Assembly: GCA_026545225.1 (NCBI GenBank) | Contig: CM048854.1 | Span: 31,081,730 to 31,145,729 of the forward strand | Length of the DNA: 64,000 bases | Direction: 5' to 3' | Source of the DNA: Cornus controversa | Lineage: Eukaryota > Streptophyta > Magnoliopsida > Cornales > Cornaceae | Shown here: positions 11,195-22,619 of the stretch, piece after piece | Numbering within the stretch: the stretch's first letter is position 1 | Layout of the letters: the number at the start of each line of letters is the position of its first letter | Position numbers and translations under genes: made by a program | Notes under the pieces: model-generated | Databases searched by the model: none | What the model saw: the letters and a program-made list of their open reading frames with translations, nothing else | What the model was told of the DNA's origin: nothing

Positions 11195-12340
11195 ATGACA
11201 ATATATATCTGCAAAAGTCTCATTTCACTCTCTCTCAAGAACAATTCATATCTCAACAAAACTTGAATCTCTCTTTTCTCTTTCCTCTTCTTCTCTTCCT
11301 CTCCACAAAAGCAACCAAAAAGGCCCATTGCAGTGGCCGATTACTTGCTTGATAGACACAACTTCTCTCCTGAAACTGCTTCGAAAGTCTCTTCCGTCGT
11401 AACGTATCTGAAAAACCCTCAAAAGTCCGATTCAATTCTTTCATTTCTCGAGGAATGTGGTTTTTCGAAGACCCATCTTGAGCGAATCATCAAACAACTG
11501 CCTCAAGTTCTCTCTGCAAATCTTGAGCGCTCCATCAAACCCAAAATCAAGGTTCTTCTAGACTTGGGATTTTCTTCTAGCGACGTTGTGGAAATTGTTT
11601 CGTGTGGCCCATCGATTCTAATTCGTAGCGTTGATAATCGGCTTGGCCCGTCAATTTTAGCATTGAAGAGTGCTCTGGGTTCGAATTTGGATGTGTGTAG
11701 GCTCTTAAAGATATCTGGGTGGTTTCTGAATCTTGATTTGGAGAAAACTATGATACCCAATATAGAATTTTTGAAGAGCTGTGGTATTAGTCCGTCGCAA
11801 ATAACCCGATCTGTTTATATTTACCCTAGACTTTTCTTGCATAAACCGACGAGTATTAAAGAATTTGTCAAGAGGGTTGATGAGATGGGCTTTGACAGGA
11901 AGTCTATGATGTTTCTTCATGCCATTCGGACTATTAGTTCGATGACTATAGAGAATTGGGAGTTGAAATTGGAGCTTTTTAGGAGTTTGGGGTTTTCAGA
12001 AGATGACATTTTGTCAGCTTTTAGGAGGGCGCCTCAGGCGTTTGCTGTCTCAGAGAGGAAAATTAAGGAGATGACACAGCTTTTCCTTAGCATGGGCAAA
12101 GTTGAAATCTCATTTGTTGTTAATCACCCAGAGTTACTTGTTTACAGTGTTGAAAATAGGCTTAAGCCACGGCTAAGAGTTCTGGAGGCTTTGGAAAGGA
12201 GGAATTTGCTTCCAAAAAAGCCTCCTCTGACAACTGTATGCAGGATCACTGATAAGAAATTCTTTGAGAAATATGTACTCCCTTATTCGAATGAAGTTGG
12301 CAAATTGTTCATGGTTAACAAGGGCTCATTGACAGCTTAA
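11195..12340 (+). pseudogene. mTERF copy B, one nonsense codon in the transit peptide
   Basis: Aligned with copies A and D the frame runs from the ATG at 11195 to the TAA at 12338-12340, 382 codons, with no frameshift. The only interruption is TGA at 11264-11266 (codon 24) where the paralogues have CGA (Arg), a C-to-T change at a CpG. The first in-frame ATG after it lies well inside the repeats (KTMIPN), so re-initiation would lose the transit peptide and the first repeats. The rest is well kept, with mTERF prolines LPQVL, GPSIL, YPRLF, APQAF and HPELL. A 12-base in-frame deletion removes the end of the usual C-terminus. It is probably a young pseudogene. Confidence 0.85.
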
Positions 12341-13365
12341 GATCATGACATCCTGTGTCACTTCATGATTTAATACATAGAGGCAGGCTGAGACTGAATC
12401 TTTTTTCGAAAAACCATATGACTTGGCTGCTTAACATGGCAGGTAAGTAGGTACTCTTTTGCACTGGAGATTCACATTTTTTCTTGTATCCAAACCGTGG
12501 ACTACTGTGAAAAGCATGGATTAATATTCCAGGTGGCTGTCCCATTTCAAATGAGTTGAAATATATCATTAATTTAACGTTTCTTTTTGTTTCAAATTTT
12601 CAATTGAGGCATCATGTTGAATTATAGGTATCAAAAATTTCTCAAGCTTTCTCATTTTGTGCGTCATGCAATGATTACTAAGTTTCTGTATGTTCAGCCG
12701 TGGATCTTATTCTTCACTTTTAATTTTCTCATTGTGTGTGATCATATGTTATTACAAGTTTTGTTTATCATTTATATTCCTACTTACAGTGCTCATGCAT
12801 GTCAGTACGGATCTACTAATAACATATGATCACACACAATTCATCGAGTACTTCTTAATTGTCCTCCTTCAGCATCTCTAATCTTTTTTAATTTCCTATC
12901 TATCTTTTAGGAACTTCCGAGATGATTCTGGTGTAGGTGGATTTATCCGAGGGCATATTTGTAGCTTGTGGGGCGTCTATGATTCTCCTCATTCAAGCCA
13001 CATTTGATCTTGTTTTCCTCAGAATCGAACTCTGTAGAGATGCACACAGCTAGCTGATGAGATTTTGGTTGATTCTACTAGTATTAAGATTGTATTACCA
13101 ATGAAGTAGCTGATCTCATTCAGATGAATCTAAGCTAGCAGCTGATTAGTCTGCGTCGTTATTATATTGGATGAGGTAGTTGCTACCGATGAAGTGTTAT
13201 TTTCTCAATATATTATCTTAATTTAACATTTCTTTTTGTTTCAAATTTTCAATTGAGGCATCATGTTGAATAATCCCGATAGGTATTATATTTTGCTCAA
13301 GCTTTCTCATTTTAATTTTCTCATTGTGCATGATTATGTACTATTATAAGTTTTGTTTATCATTT
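12341..13365 (+). other. 3' flank of mTERF B with an internal second copy
   Basis: The shared downstream block, including caggtaagtagg near 12,439 and an acceptor-like attccag near 12,530 (candidate 3' UTR intron). Part of the block, containing caattgaggcatcatgttgaat, occurs at 12,560-12,790 and again at 13,195-13,365. The second copy is cut by the retroelement nest and appears to resume at 19,840. Confidence 0.65.
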
Positions 13366-14015
13366 TATCAAACTTCTTTTACACACACGAGCTCCAGAAG
13401 AGCCGTGTCATTGATGTTCAACAGATATACGCAAGTGATAATTTAGCAGATTCATTCACTAAAACACTTCTGACTACAATATTCAAGAAGTTGGTGTACA
13501 ATATTAGAATAAGTCAACTCAAAGGTCTTTTATATTGAATTAATGACTACAATATTCAAGAAGTTGGTGTACAATATTAGAATAAGTCAACTCAAAGGTC
13601 TTTCATATTGAATTAATGAGGGAAAACAATTGTTTGAAAAGGTATTAACACATTAACTCTTTTTCCATTCATTCAGCTTTTGTCCCATTGGATTTTCCTG
13701 GCAAGGCTTTAATGAAACAGTTTTGATCCATGCAATACCATTTTCAGATACACAAGAATATTGTACTCTTTTGTCTTCGTTAAGTTTTTATCTCAATGGG
13801 TTTTCTTTACAAGATTTTAATGAGACATATTCTTAGTATAGTTGATCCCAATAAGACATATTTTTAGTGTAATGGATTCCAAGGGAGAGTGTTGCATAGG
13901 TGGCCTCCACTCATTAATACCATTCATGTATTGGAGTGTGAATGCAATTGTATTTACATGATGGTTTGTAGGCGTCGAATTATGGAATGGCGATGAAGCA
14001 AGGTGGTAACAATTG
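13366..14015 (+). mobile_element. Ty1-copia fossil: RNase H end and start of 3' LTR
   Basis: The conceptual translation shows the characteristic end of copia RNase H (ASDNLADSFTKTL, then KKLVYNIRISQLKGLL), followed by a non-coding spacer, a polypurine-like ccaagggagagtg and the LTR start tgttgcatagg near 13,893. The LTR part matches, inverted, the LTR of the larger copia fossil at 37,140. A stretch of about 70 bases is tandemly duplicated around 13,471-13,618. The element is 5'-truncated and broken. Confidence 0.75.
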
Positions 14016-15324
14016 AAGGCTTTGGGTCTATTTGGTATCTGTTTCGTTTTTGTGTTTTTGTTTTTGATCAGCTACCCTAGCAAAAAAGGGGCACAAAACG
14101 TGTTTTGTGGATGCCCGTTTTGTTTCAACAGTGTTGAAACGTTTGCAATTTTGAGGCTCATAATTGAAACACCAATTCGGTGTTTTTGGGTGTTTCAGTT
14201 ATTGTAGCACATCAACGACCACTGTAGTGCTACCACAATCCAAAACACACTTAAAACACAACGTTCGAAGTATAAAAGGAAAATGCAAAAACCCTGGCCA
14301 TTTTTTTCTCATCGACGATCCATGCTCTTTGGCGATTCAAGGAGATCCATCGTCATGTGGTCATTTTTGCGAATATCACCACAATTCGTAGCCTGTTGGA
14401 GTAAATCTTCACTCCTTGAATCGTAGTTCAAAACCCTTGACCTTCGTCTGCCTTTTTTTCTCTCATCTAGCATTACTAGGTTTGGAGAGCTTGTTTTGAA
14501 CCATAGATCTGCGCCCTCATTCGATTTCAAAGCAAAAGTTGGATTTCTTGAGGTAAGCCCTAACTTGATTTAATAAGTTCAAGCATAAATCTGCTTTCTT
14601 GGGTCATAGGGATTGTGAATTCTTGGTTTTGGATCATAGGGATTATGTTTCCAATTGGAAAAGCATGGTTTTAACTTGTATACTAGTTTGCTTCATCAAA
14701 TGGAAATGAAGATGATCATTTGGTACTGTTTTGAGCGTCTTGCAATCACTAAAATCTTCCGTTGAAAAATGTGTAGCAACATCTAGAATATTGAAAATCT
14801 GTTATGTAAAATCCCTATATGAAAAATATGTTTTTTTTTTCTTTTGAAAAAGTATGTTTATATATGTAAATGACTTTATCCATTGCCTCTTGGAACTTCT
14901 ATCACTGAAACTTCTCTCTGAGTGTAATTTGAAATTGTTTAATTCCTATTCTAGCTCCAAATATATCTAAAGGAAGTCAGAAATGATGTGAATGAAAAGT
15001 CCTATAGACTTCCTGTAGTCATGCATGCTGAGAATAAAGATGAGATGATGGCAGTCATCTTGTTGACCTGTTCACTATATATTTTCCAACTCCTACAATT
15101 TTAGGTGTCTGGTTATAGGTGAAGGGGTTTCAGGCATGTTGTTTTGGTGAATCTGTGGTTGTGGATTTTTTTTATGAACCAATAGACCATTGGCTTGTCG
15201 TGACTAAACGTTGTGATGTTTGTTTAAATGGTTAGGATTCAAAATAGGCTTCATCTTTATTTTTCAGTTCCTTTACACCCAATTTAGTTGTGAATATAAA
15301 AGAAGAAAAGAGGGAAAACATGAA

Positions 15325-15367
<43 letters not shown>

Positions 15368-15925
15368 CACTAATTGATTACTTTACATGTACACATGCAT
15401 GTGCTAATCATTCATTTACTATTTTTTCTGTACTCGTCTATTCCCAATCTAGTATTGTTGTCTAGCGTACAACATTTGCTATTTTTTTTTTATGAGAACT
15501 GACCTTAAATTGAAGTACAAGAGACAAGATCAATGTTACTCTCTTAAAAGTTAATTCTTTTTTTTGACTCGTTTTGTCTTGAACAGATTTTGATCCGATT
15601 ATTAGTTCGAACAGTGAAAATTCCGAAACAGAGAGAAATAATAATCATATATTGGGGGTTAGGGTTCTTATGTCTTTTTTTTTTTTTTTTTTTTGCATAG
15701 TGAAATCTTTTGTCATCTGTGTGTTTATTGTGGTATTTGATTTTCAAATTTTTTTTTTGCTCCCATTGCAAATTTTAAAATGTATTTTTTATTTGCTCTA
15801 CGGTGGTTTTCAATTTATTTACCACTATTACTTAGAAAGGAGATAGAACCTTGACCTTTTTTGGCTGATTTTCTATTTATTTTTATTTATTGTCATATTA
15901 ATGCTTTAAATGATTATATGTGTGT
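14016..15925. other. Unassigned insert, AT-rich, no recognised gene
   Basis: No confident feature apart from simple repeats. The left edge gggtctatttggtatctgtttcg resembles a MITE terminus but I found no matching right terminus. A (TA)n tract lies at 15,331-15,364, and there are homopolymer T runs near 15,668. Short ORFs here are low-complexity. Confidence 0.5.
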
Positions 15926-17153
15926 TTTAAATGTAAAATACATGTTTTGGGGACTTATATAAGGTCCAGATAAATTTTCGAAACGTTTAGCAAAAGTTAA
16001 CTTTTTAATATTCGGTGGGCAAGGTGTGGATCCTGTGGGCCCGAAAAATTCAAAAGTGTCGAAATGACACCAAATTTGAAAAGTAACTTAAATAAAATAT
16101 TTAATGCGTTACAGAGTCGATTTCGAATCAATCGGAGTCACCAAAATTAAAAATCGAGTCCAAAAAAGTTTAGTGAAAAGTTAGTGACATTTTTATAAAG
16201 TAGGTCTATAAATAGAAAGAGTAGAATGCATAATTTACATTCTCCCAATCTCATCAGCCGTGAGGAGTAATATAGATATATATACATATATCTCTACATC
16301 TTCTTCCATTCTCCATTAAATTAAAGGGACTTGGGGTGAGAATTAGAAGACGTTGAAGAAGAGAAAAATGGTCTACATATTGAGGTCCCGAGTTTGATTC
16401 GCCTGGAATCGAATTCGGAGAAAGTTGATTTTTTTTTTGTAAGAATTGGAGAAATCATTTGGAAGTTCGTCCAAATTAAGGTAGGGATGTCTAACCCATA
16501 GAATCGAGAGTTTTTGTGAGTATATTGGTTGTTAAGGCAACCAATTGATTATGTGAGTATAATTAGATATTTTTCAATATTAAAGCATGCTAAATTATGT
16601 CATTTAGTAAATTCTCTATTTTAATGGATGTAGTTATGTGTTTGATAATTTGTTTTGAAAGCATGATTGAATGTGAAAGCATGTTTAAATACCAATATAA
16701 ATGATATGAAATGTGCAATGTGTAAAGCATGATTTATTGTCAATATAAGTGATATGAAATGTGGAATATGTAAAACATGTTTAATATGAATGCATGTGAT
16801 ACCTATTTGGAGATTGTGTAAGCATGATAATTAAATGCTACATTAGCTTGAATTATATGTACACGTTTGACATGAGCATTTGAATCTATCTTCATTCATT
16901 GGGAAGCATATGGTGAGGGTCGTGAGCTACATTAGGCAGTATAGTCCTCTTGACAACTGACGATGTAATTCGATCAAGAGAACCTCGTGGGAGTGATCCA
17001 GTAAAGGAGCTCCAATATAATGGAAGATAATACCCCCTAAAATGGAGTCATATGATGAGGTGATCAGGTCAATGAGCCTCGGTTAGGTGGGATTGGGCGG
17101 TCCATAAAATCGAAACCCAATAATTGTGTGAAGAGTATAAGAGAGTTATGCAT

Positions 17154-17938
17154 GGGTGCGTTTAGTAATGTTCTTGTTTTTTTGTTTTTGCAGTCTCAAA
17201 AAAGAAAAAACTTAATTTTGCTTTTCCGAATGAAAATATAAAATAGAAATAACGTTTATTAATACTTATTATTGTCACAATTTTGAAAACAGAAAACAAA
17301 TAAGAGTGTTTAGTAATATATTATTTTTCTTTTTTACAATATTAATTTTTTATTTTATTTTTAATTCATCAAATCTTAAAGTGAATCGCTCTCATCGTAC
17401 AAGTGAGACCTACACTTTCACAATTCAATGGATGAACACCCTCTTCACTACACATTCAGTGATACATTCTCACTCTACAAATCATTATCTTAATAAAATA
17501 CAACATCTAATTTAACTTTAGTATGTGATGGATAATATATTTAACATATAGTATATAATAATAAATAATAAATATTAAATAATATCTCATATGTAGTAAT
17601 ATTATAAATTAATTATAATATAATATTTACAATTATAATTATAATATAATATAATTAAATTAAATTAATTACAATTACATTTAAAATTAGAATATAATAT
17701 TTCATGTAGGAATGAACAGTGACCATGTAGTAACAATACCAAAAACGTTTTTGAACTACAGTGCTAAAAACAGAAGAAACACCTTTTTTATATTTTCTCT
17801 TTTCTTCACAAAAATGAAAAACGTTTTCTACCATTGAAAAACAAAAACATATTACTAAACATAGTTTTTGTTTTTGTTTCTACTTTTTGAGGATTGACAA
17901 CAAAAAGTAAAAAACGTTTTTCGTTAGTGAACATACCC
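17154..17938. mobile_element. Non-autonomous TIR element inside the gypsy LTR
   Basis: Ends GGGTGCGTTTAGTAATG and, reversed, GGGTATGTTCACTAACG form imperfect terminal inverted repeats. The subterminal sequence is rich in tttttgtttttg and its complement, and CAT repeats flank the element (17151-17153 and 17939-17941). The 3-bp size fits PIF/Harbinger, but CAT is not its preferred TWA, so the superfamily is uncertain. No coding capacity. Confidence 0.55.
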
Positions 17939-18153
17939 CATACTATGTTGCATTATATGTTGCTTATGATGTGGTTGTGATATTCGAATACTTGCCTAAC
18001 ATGATTAGATGCAAATGTATACTTATGTGGTATTTACGAAACTTGTGAAATTGTGTTTTAGACATTTTTACTGAGCGTGTGGTTGTTCATCCCACGAGTA
18101 TTAACTTTTTTCAAGGAATGAGAAAGAAGTGATGGAGTCTCTCCAATAGTAAA

Positions 18154-19537
18154 TGATGTGACCAAAATTATTTTTCTTTTGTAGCTTACTATTGTCTATC
18201 AAAATATAATTTAAACCACTCGCAAGAGAACGAATTTTTGTAGATACGGTTCTATATAGAGGGTATCAATTTCACGAGGACTACGTAGGTGAATTGCACT
18301 ATTGAGAGAGAACTTTCAATTTAATCCTAAAAACATAATTTTTGGTTTGAATTTGGAATTATTTCGTAAAATGTAAAAACATTAAAAATAAAGAGTTTGT
18401 AAAGTTGAGAGAGAGAGCTAGGGGTGGTTTTCACCTTTAGCCATTTAACGTGTCCAAATATGTAGCAAATGGGACTTTATATAATTATATGCAACACAAT
18501 GTCATTAGGCTTGTGGCCTACAATGACATATTAAAAGATAAACATGATTTCTAACTAAACATAACACATCTTTAACAAGCATAGTCCTTTAACATATCTA
18601 CTTATCCTACCTTCTAAATGTACCTAAGTGCATCCGAACTACCCTATTTTGGCATGGGCTATATAAGCAAGAAACATCACATTCCATTAAAAATCATTAC
18701 AAAACCATCATTTACATTTTTTTGTGAAAGTTGTAAATGTTGAGCTTCAAAATGAAATATTTCTACTCTAAGACAAGATGAAGAAATGATATCAAATAAA
18801 TATATTGAAGAGGTTCACAAATATTATACAAAACACTAGGCTAAGTAATCAACATATAAATATAAATCCCAAAGTTGTTACAAAATGAACAAGTTACATG
18901 GCTAGGGGTTTCACCCACACCCTAGATGAAAAGTTAGTTGAACATGGGAGACTTGCAATCCTCCATGCACAGAGATATGAAGCTCCAAAGGGTCTGGTTT
19001 TGCTCTTCTCCTCCCCCTCCAAGATGATATATCTCTTTTTGTTCAAAACATGCATATATCTCCATCCACAAGTGTTCTTGGGTCCCACCATGCCTATATA
19101 TCTATATAATCCACCTAATATATATATGCTCCCTTCATATGTCTCTTTGAAGTCAGAAAATCCTCCAAAAGGACGTGCAAAGGTCATTCATGAATGAAAG
19201 TGGCAAGACAAGTGGACAAGTGGCCAACTTGCAGTCCGCAGAATCTCGACTGTGGGAAATTGAAGTTTCACACAATCGAGATTTCGATCATGCGAAATGT
19301 CTGTTTCGCACAATCGAGATTTCGATTGTGCGAAATCAGCATTTCGATTGTGCGAAATGCCTTCATGAATTTCTTGATTCCTTCACTTCCACATCTTTTG
19401 ATCGGAAACATCGACTTTTTTGGGACAAAACCTAAAATTCAACAAAAACACAAAAATAGCATAAAAATATCTAAGTAAACATGGAATCAACATATGCAAT
19501 TAAGAAGGGTTAAATGTGCAGCACTGAACACTTATCA
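18154..19537 (-). mobile_element. Solo LTR, Tat/Athila-like (fossil)
   Basis: Read on the minus strand it starts TGATAAGTGTTCAGTG and ends GGTCACATCA. The TGATAAG start and the stretch tcctcgtgaaattgataccc near the end resemble LTRs of the Tat/Athila group of Ty3-gypsy elements. It is flanked by gtaaa (18149-18153) and ataaa (19538-19542), a 5-bp duplication with one difference. There is no internal region, so it is an LTR-LTR recombination product. It holds repeated arms of cgcacaatcgagatttcg at 19,270-19,360. Confidence 0.65.
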
Positions 19538-19838
19538 ATAAAGTTGACGTGAAGCGATATCGGTTTATTTAAAGACTTAAAACGATTTATTTGAATGCAT
19601 ATCCAGATCATGAACACGTAAAGACCACTTATATTTTGAGAACATGTATTGTTTATGCTTTATGGTTGTATACGTTTAAATACGGTTTTAAGCATGTGTT
19701 GTTTATGTCTTATGATTTCATATATTATAAGCATGGTATTGAGTATGGTAGAATGTTAGATGATGCAAATGATAATAACAGGTGTGTGTGGTATACATGT
19801 GGGGTCTCATGATGAGAATAACCATTGTATTCTACATT

Positions 19839-20020
19839 ACTGCGTCCTTTTACATCTCATTCAAGCCACCTTTGATTGTGTTATCCTCATAATCGAATTA
19901 TGTAGAGATTTGGTTGATTCTAGTGCCAAGATGGTATTACCAATGAGATATGGTAGCTACGGGCAAGGCCATCTTGTGCAAATTGGATGAAAATTTACTG
20001 TTCGATTTGCAGTAGAGAGA
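19839..20020 (+). other. Fragment of shared mTERF 3' flank
   Basis: Matches 6,060-6,300 and 55,310-55,560 in plus orientation (cattcaagccacctttgat, gtattaccaatgag, caaggccatcttgtg). It is the probable continuation of the block broken at 13,365, separated by about 6.5 kb of insertions. Confidence 0.65.
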
Positions 20021-20035
20021 GCTACAAACCCCTTT

Positions 20036-20233
20036 TTAGTGGAATATTTGATGTGATAAATTGGTTACATTTCGAAACGGGCCGTTACGCCTCAAAGAGA
20101 GTTTTGATGTGGAGTGATGTTGCTCAGAGAGTTTGACCATGGCGGTTGTCTGATTTGGAGGCAGTTCAGAGAACACCAACTGGAGGATTGCCAAGAAGAT
20201 GAGGAGAGAGACAGTTATTATGTACCTTCTCAT
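20036..20233 (-). CDS. Possible small secreted protein or receptor 5' exon remnant
   Basis: A 65-residue frame on the minus strand starting MRRYIITVSLLIFLAILQLV, a plausible secretory signal peptide (two basic residues, about 16 hydrophobic ones), then FSELPPNQTTAMVKLSEQ and a basic tail. The longer upstream frame to 20413 is low-complexity Ser/Leu and looks like 5' UTR. I do not recognise the family. It does not end in a CLE-type motif. It could be the first exon of a secreted or receptor-type gene whose remainder is missing, or a chance ORF. There is no paralogue elsewhere in the window. Confidence 0.3.
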   Translation of the reverse strand: MRRYIITVSLLIFLAILQLVFSELPPNQTTAMVKLSEQHHSTSKLSLRRNGPFRNVTNLSHQIFH

Positions 20234-20419
20234 CTTAGCAGCTTGTCCTCCAGAAAATCCTACAACTGAAATTTTTATTGTATAGAGTATTATATATGTA
20301 TCATATATATATATTCTATTTGTTTCAGGTGGGCAGACAGAAAAGGAAGGCAGAGGATAACAGATTGAGGATGGAATAGAGAGAGAGAGAGAGAGGGATT
20401 GGGGGTTTGCCACGAGGGT

Positions 20420-21150
20420 TAGTGTTTGGTTGCTTGGTTGTGCTGTTGACTGAACTCATCACTGCCAATATATTTTCTACTGCCAAAGACTAACAAGAGT
20501 TTTGCTTTGGATTTAAAAAAAAAAACTTTACTGGTACAGTCATGGTTAAGATTCACCACACTCATTTTTTAGAGACCTTAACAAAAATGACGTGTGTGTA
20601 TAAAAACTCGAACATTTTTAATAATCAATGCGGTTTATAATTCACGTAATTCTTCAAATATTCATTAAAAATTTATTTTTATCAAATTTATTGTAAAAGA
20701 ATACGTATGAGTATATTTTAGACTCTTTTGTGCGAGTTCAAAAAAAAAAAAAAACCCCACCTTATGATACATAGGCCGAAATTATTTGGCCGAAAAGGAT
20801 AACCTTGCGCAAGTAACTAGGAGTTCTCTTTTCTTTTCATATGGTAAAAGGAAAAAGACTAATGTACCCTCAATGTTTAGCATAATTGTCACTTAATACC
20901 CTTCTACAACTCCGATACAACAACATTCAAGACCCCTTATAGTGAATGAAAGAAAATATAAAATAATTTTCCACATATTCCTCTTGCTCGAATGAGATTT
21001 GGAAATAGTTTTATCATAAATAGCTTGGAATAAGGAAAACAAAAAAGAAAATGACATATAAAATGACAAAAGATTTTCCATTACTTTCCCTGGTAACTTC
21101 TCTTTACTAATTTCTGTGATAATCAAATAAGAAAAAATAATGAAGAATCA
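20420..21150. other. Intergenic, nothing recognised
   Basis: AT-rich with two long A runs (near 20,513 and 20,738). No gene, no inverted terminal repeats and no similarity to other parts of the window was noticed. Confidence 0.5.
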
Positions 21151-21959
21151 CAGACGCCCCACAAGCTATAAATCCACCTACACTTCTGCTGACTAAATAC
21201 TGGGATGAGAAGTAGAAGAAACCAAACAAGAGAACACTTTGAAAACCTTCTCTAATTTAGTGCTTAATCTCATGTCAAACTAAACAAGAATCAGAATCCT
21301 TCACAAACTAAACCAGAATCATCTCAGATGTTCCTTCAATGGGAAATTTGAAGGACAGACAATTAAGTACTCATCAGTGAATCGAAGTCAAAATTCACCA
21401 TTGCAAGAAACGCCTGCAGAGTGCAGACATCATCATTCGGAATACTGATAGCATTGGAAGAAGCACCTTACTTCCCCAAATCATGGTTATATTGGTATAT
21501 CTATGCTGACATGCATGAAAACTGTAAGTACTAAGTACCAATATACATGATAAACAAAACTTATAATAGCATACAATCATGCACAATGACAAAATTAAAA
21601 GCCAAGAATAAGATCGTGGCTATACATGCAGATACTTAATAATCACTGCCTGACGCACAAAATGAGAAAGCTTGAGCAAAATATAATACCTATCGGGGTT
21701 ATTCAACATGATGCCTCAATTGAAAATTTGAAACAAAAAGAAATGTTAAATTAAGATAATCTATTTCAATTTAAAATGAGACAGTTATCTAGAAACTCAA
21801 TCCATGTTTTTCAGAGTAGTAAACTATATGGATAAAAGAAAAAATGTGCAAAAGAGTATCTGCTTACCTGCCATGCTATGCAGCCAAGTCATTTGCCTTT
21901 TCGAAAAGAGATTCAGCCTCTAGGTATTAAATCATGAAGTGACACAGGAGGTCATGATC
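21150..21959 (-). other. 3' flank of mTERF fragment C
   Basis: Inverted copy of the shared downstream block. It contains agacgccccacaagctataa, the reverse form of caattgaggcatcatgttga, and tacctgccatgctatgcag, which preserves the candidate 3' UTR intron donor on the minus strand near 21,867. Confidence 0.65.
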
Positions 21960-22366
21960 TTAAGCACATATTTCTGCTGTCAACGAGCCCTTGTTAACCT
22001 TGAATAATTCGCCGACTTCATTCGAACAAGGGAGTACATAATTCTCAAAAAACTTCTTATCAGTCATCTTGCATACAGTCGTCAAACTAGGCTTTTTTAG
22101 AAGCAAATTCCTCCTTTCCAAAACCTCCAGAACTCTTAACCGTGGTTTAAGCCTCTTTTCAACACTGTAAACAAGTAACTCTGGGTGATTAACAACAAAT
22201 GAGATATCAATTTTGCCCATGCTAAGGAGAAGCTGTGTTATCTCCTTAATTTTCCTCTCTGACACAGCAAACACATGAGGCGCCCTCCTAAAAACTGACA
22301 AAATGTCATCTTCTGAAAACCCCAAACTCTTAAAAAGCTCCAACTTCAACTCCCAATTCCCTATAT
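21960..22366 (-). pseudogene. mTERF copy C, C-terminal fragment fused to TRIM-derived DNA
   Basis: Codes, on the minus strand, for the last third of the protein (KLELFKSLGFSEDDILSVF onward to KGSLTAEICA) with no frameshift. Homology stops at the sequence encoding the NWELKL motif. Upstream of that point the DNA is the internal region of a TRIM remnant, in the order seen at 55,690-55,820. The N-terminal two thirds, including transit peptide and promoter, are absent, so it cannot encode a targeted mTERF. Confidence 0.9.
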
Positions 22367-22613
22367 TATATTATACTCTCCAATTCTCTTATTGGAATAT
22401 ATTGTTTGGTTGATCTCATCATCAATTTTAGATATAGTTACATCACACAAGTGAATCAAGAACTAGGTCTACCTCTAATACCAACTGTAACAGGTCGGAT
22501 GCTTACTAATGACCCAAAAATCTAAGCTATTGGATAGTGTTACCTACCCATCCATTTATACACATTCTCTTTTTCATTCGGATCCGATGTCGGACAAAAA
22601 AGACCTTCTAACA
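22367..22613 (-). mobile_element. TRIM fossil: one LTR plus primer-binding site (inverted copy)
   Basis: The LTR spans 22486-22613 (128 bp) on the minus strand: TGTTAGAAGGTC...GACCTGTTACA, with the near-terminal cacatcgg-type motif decayed here. Next to it is gttggtattagaggt, resembling a tRNA-Met primer-binding site (tggtatcagagc). The same LTR, site and flank occur at 55,561-55,820. The second LTR is missing. It is broken, and lies at the same relative place as in unit G. Confidence 0.7.
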
Positions 22614-22619
22614 CTTAGC

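Larger units (their letters stand above)
15926..19838 (+). mobile_element. Ty3-gypsy-type LTR-like fossil with two nested insertions
   Basis: Outer sequence with LTR character: a promoter-like tctataaatagaaagag near 16,205, and around 18,070 the motif tactgagcgtgtggttgttc, resembling the actgagc-type region seen in many plant gypsy LTRs. It is interrupted by a TIR element (17,154-17,938) and a solo LTR (18,154-19,537), beyond which similar text resumes (gttgacgtgaagcgatatcgg). Exact ends are unresolved and no coding domains are visible. It sits in the flank of mTERF B. Confidence 0.4.

Noticed and set aside
11333-12340. A start at the GTG codon of copy B as the true initiation site
   Set aside because: The paralogues show GTG as an internal valine. 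The family start is the ATG at 11195, and nuclear plant genes rarely initiate at GTG.
14016-14500. A complete MITE starting at the gggtctatttgg terminus
   Set aside because: No inverted partner or target duplication was found to the right; left as unassigned.
15220-15465. ORF with a Tyr-Ile run (and similar ones at 38707, 38742 and 56063)
   Set aside because: Products of (TA)n microsatellites.
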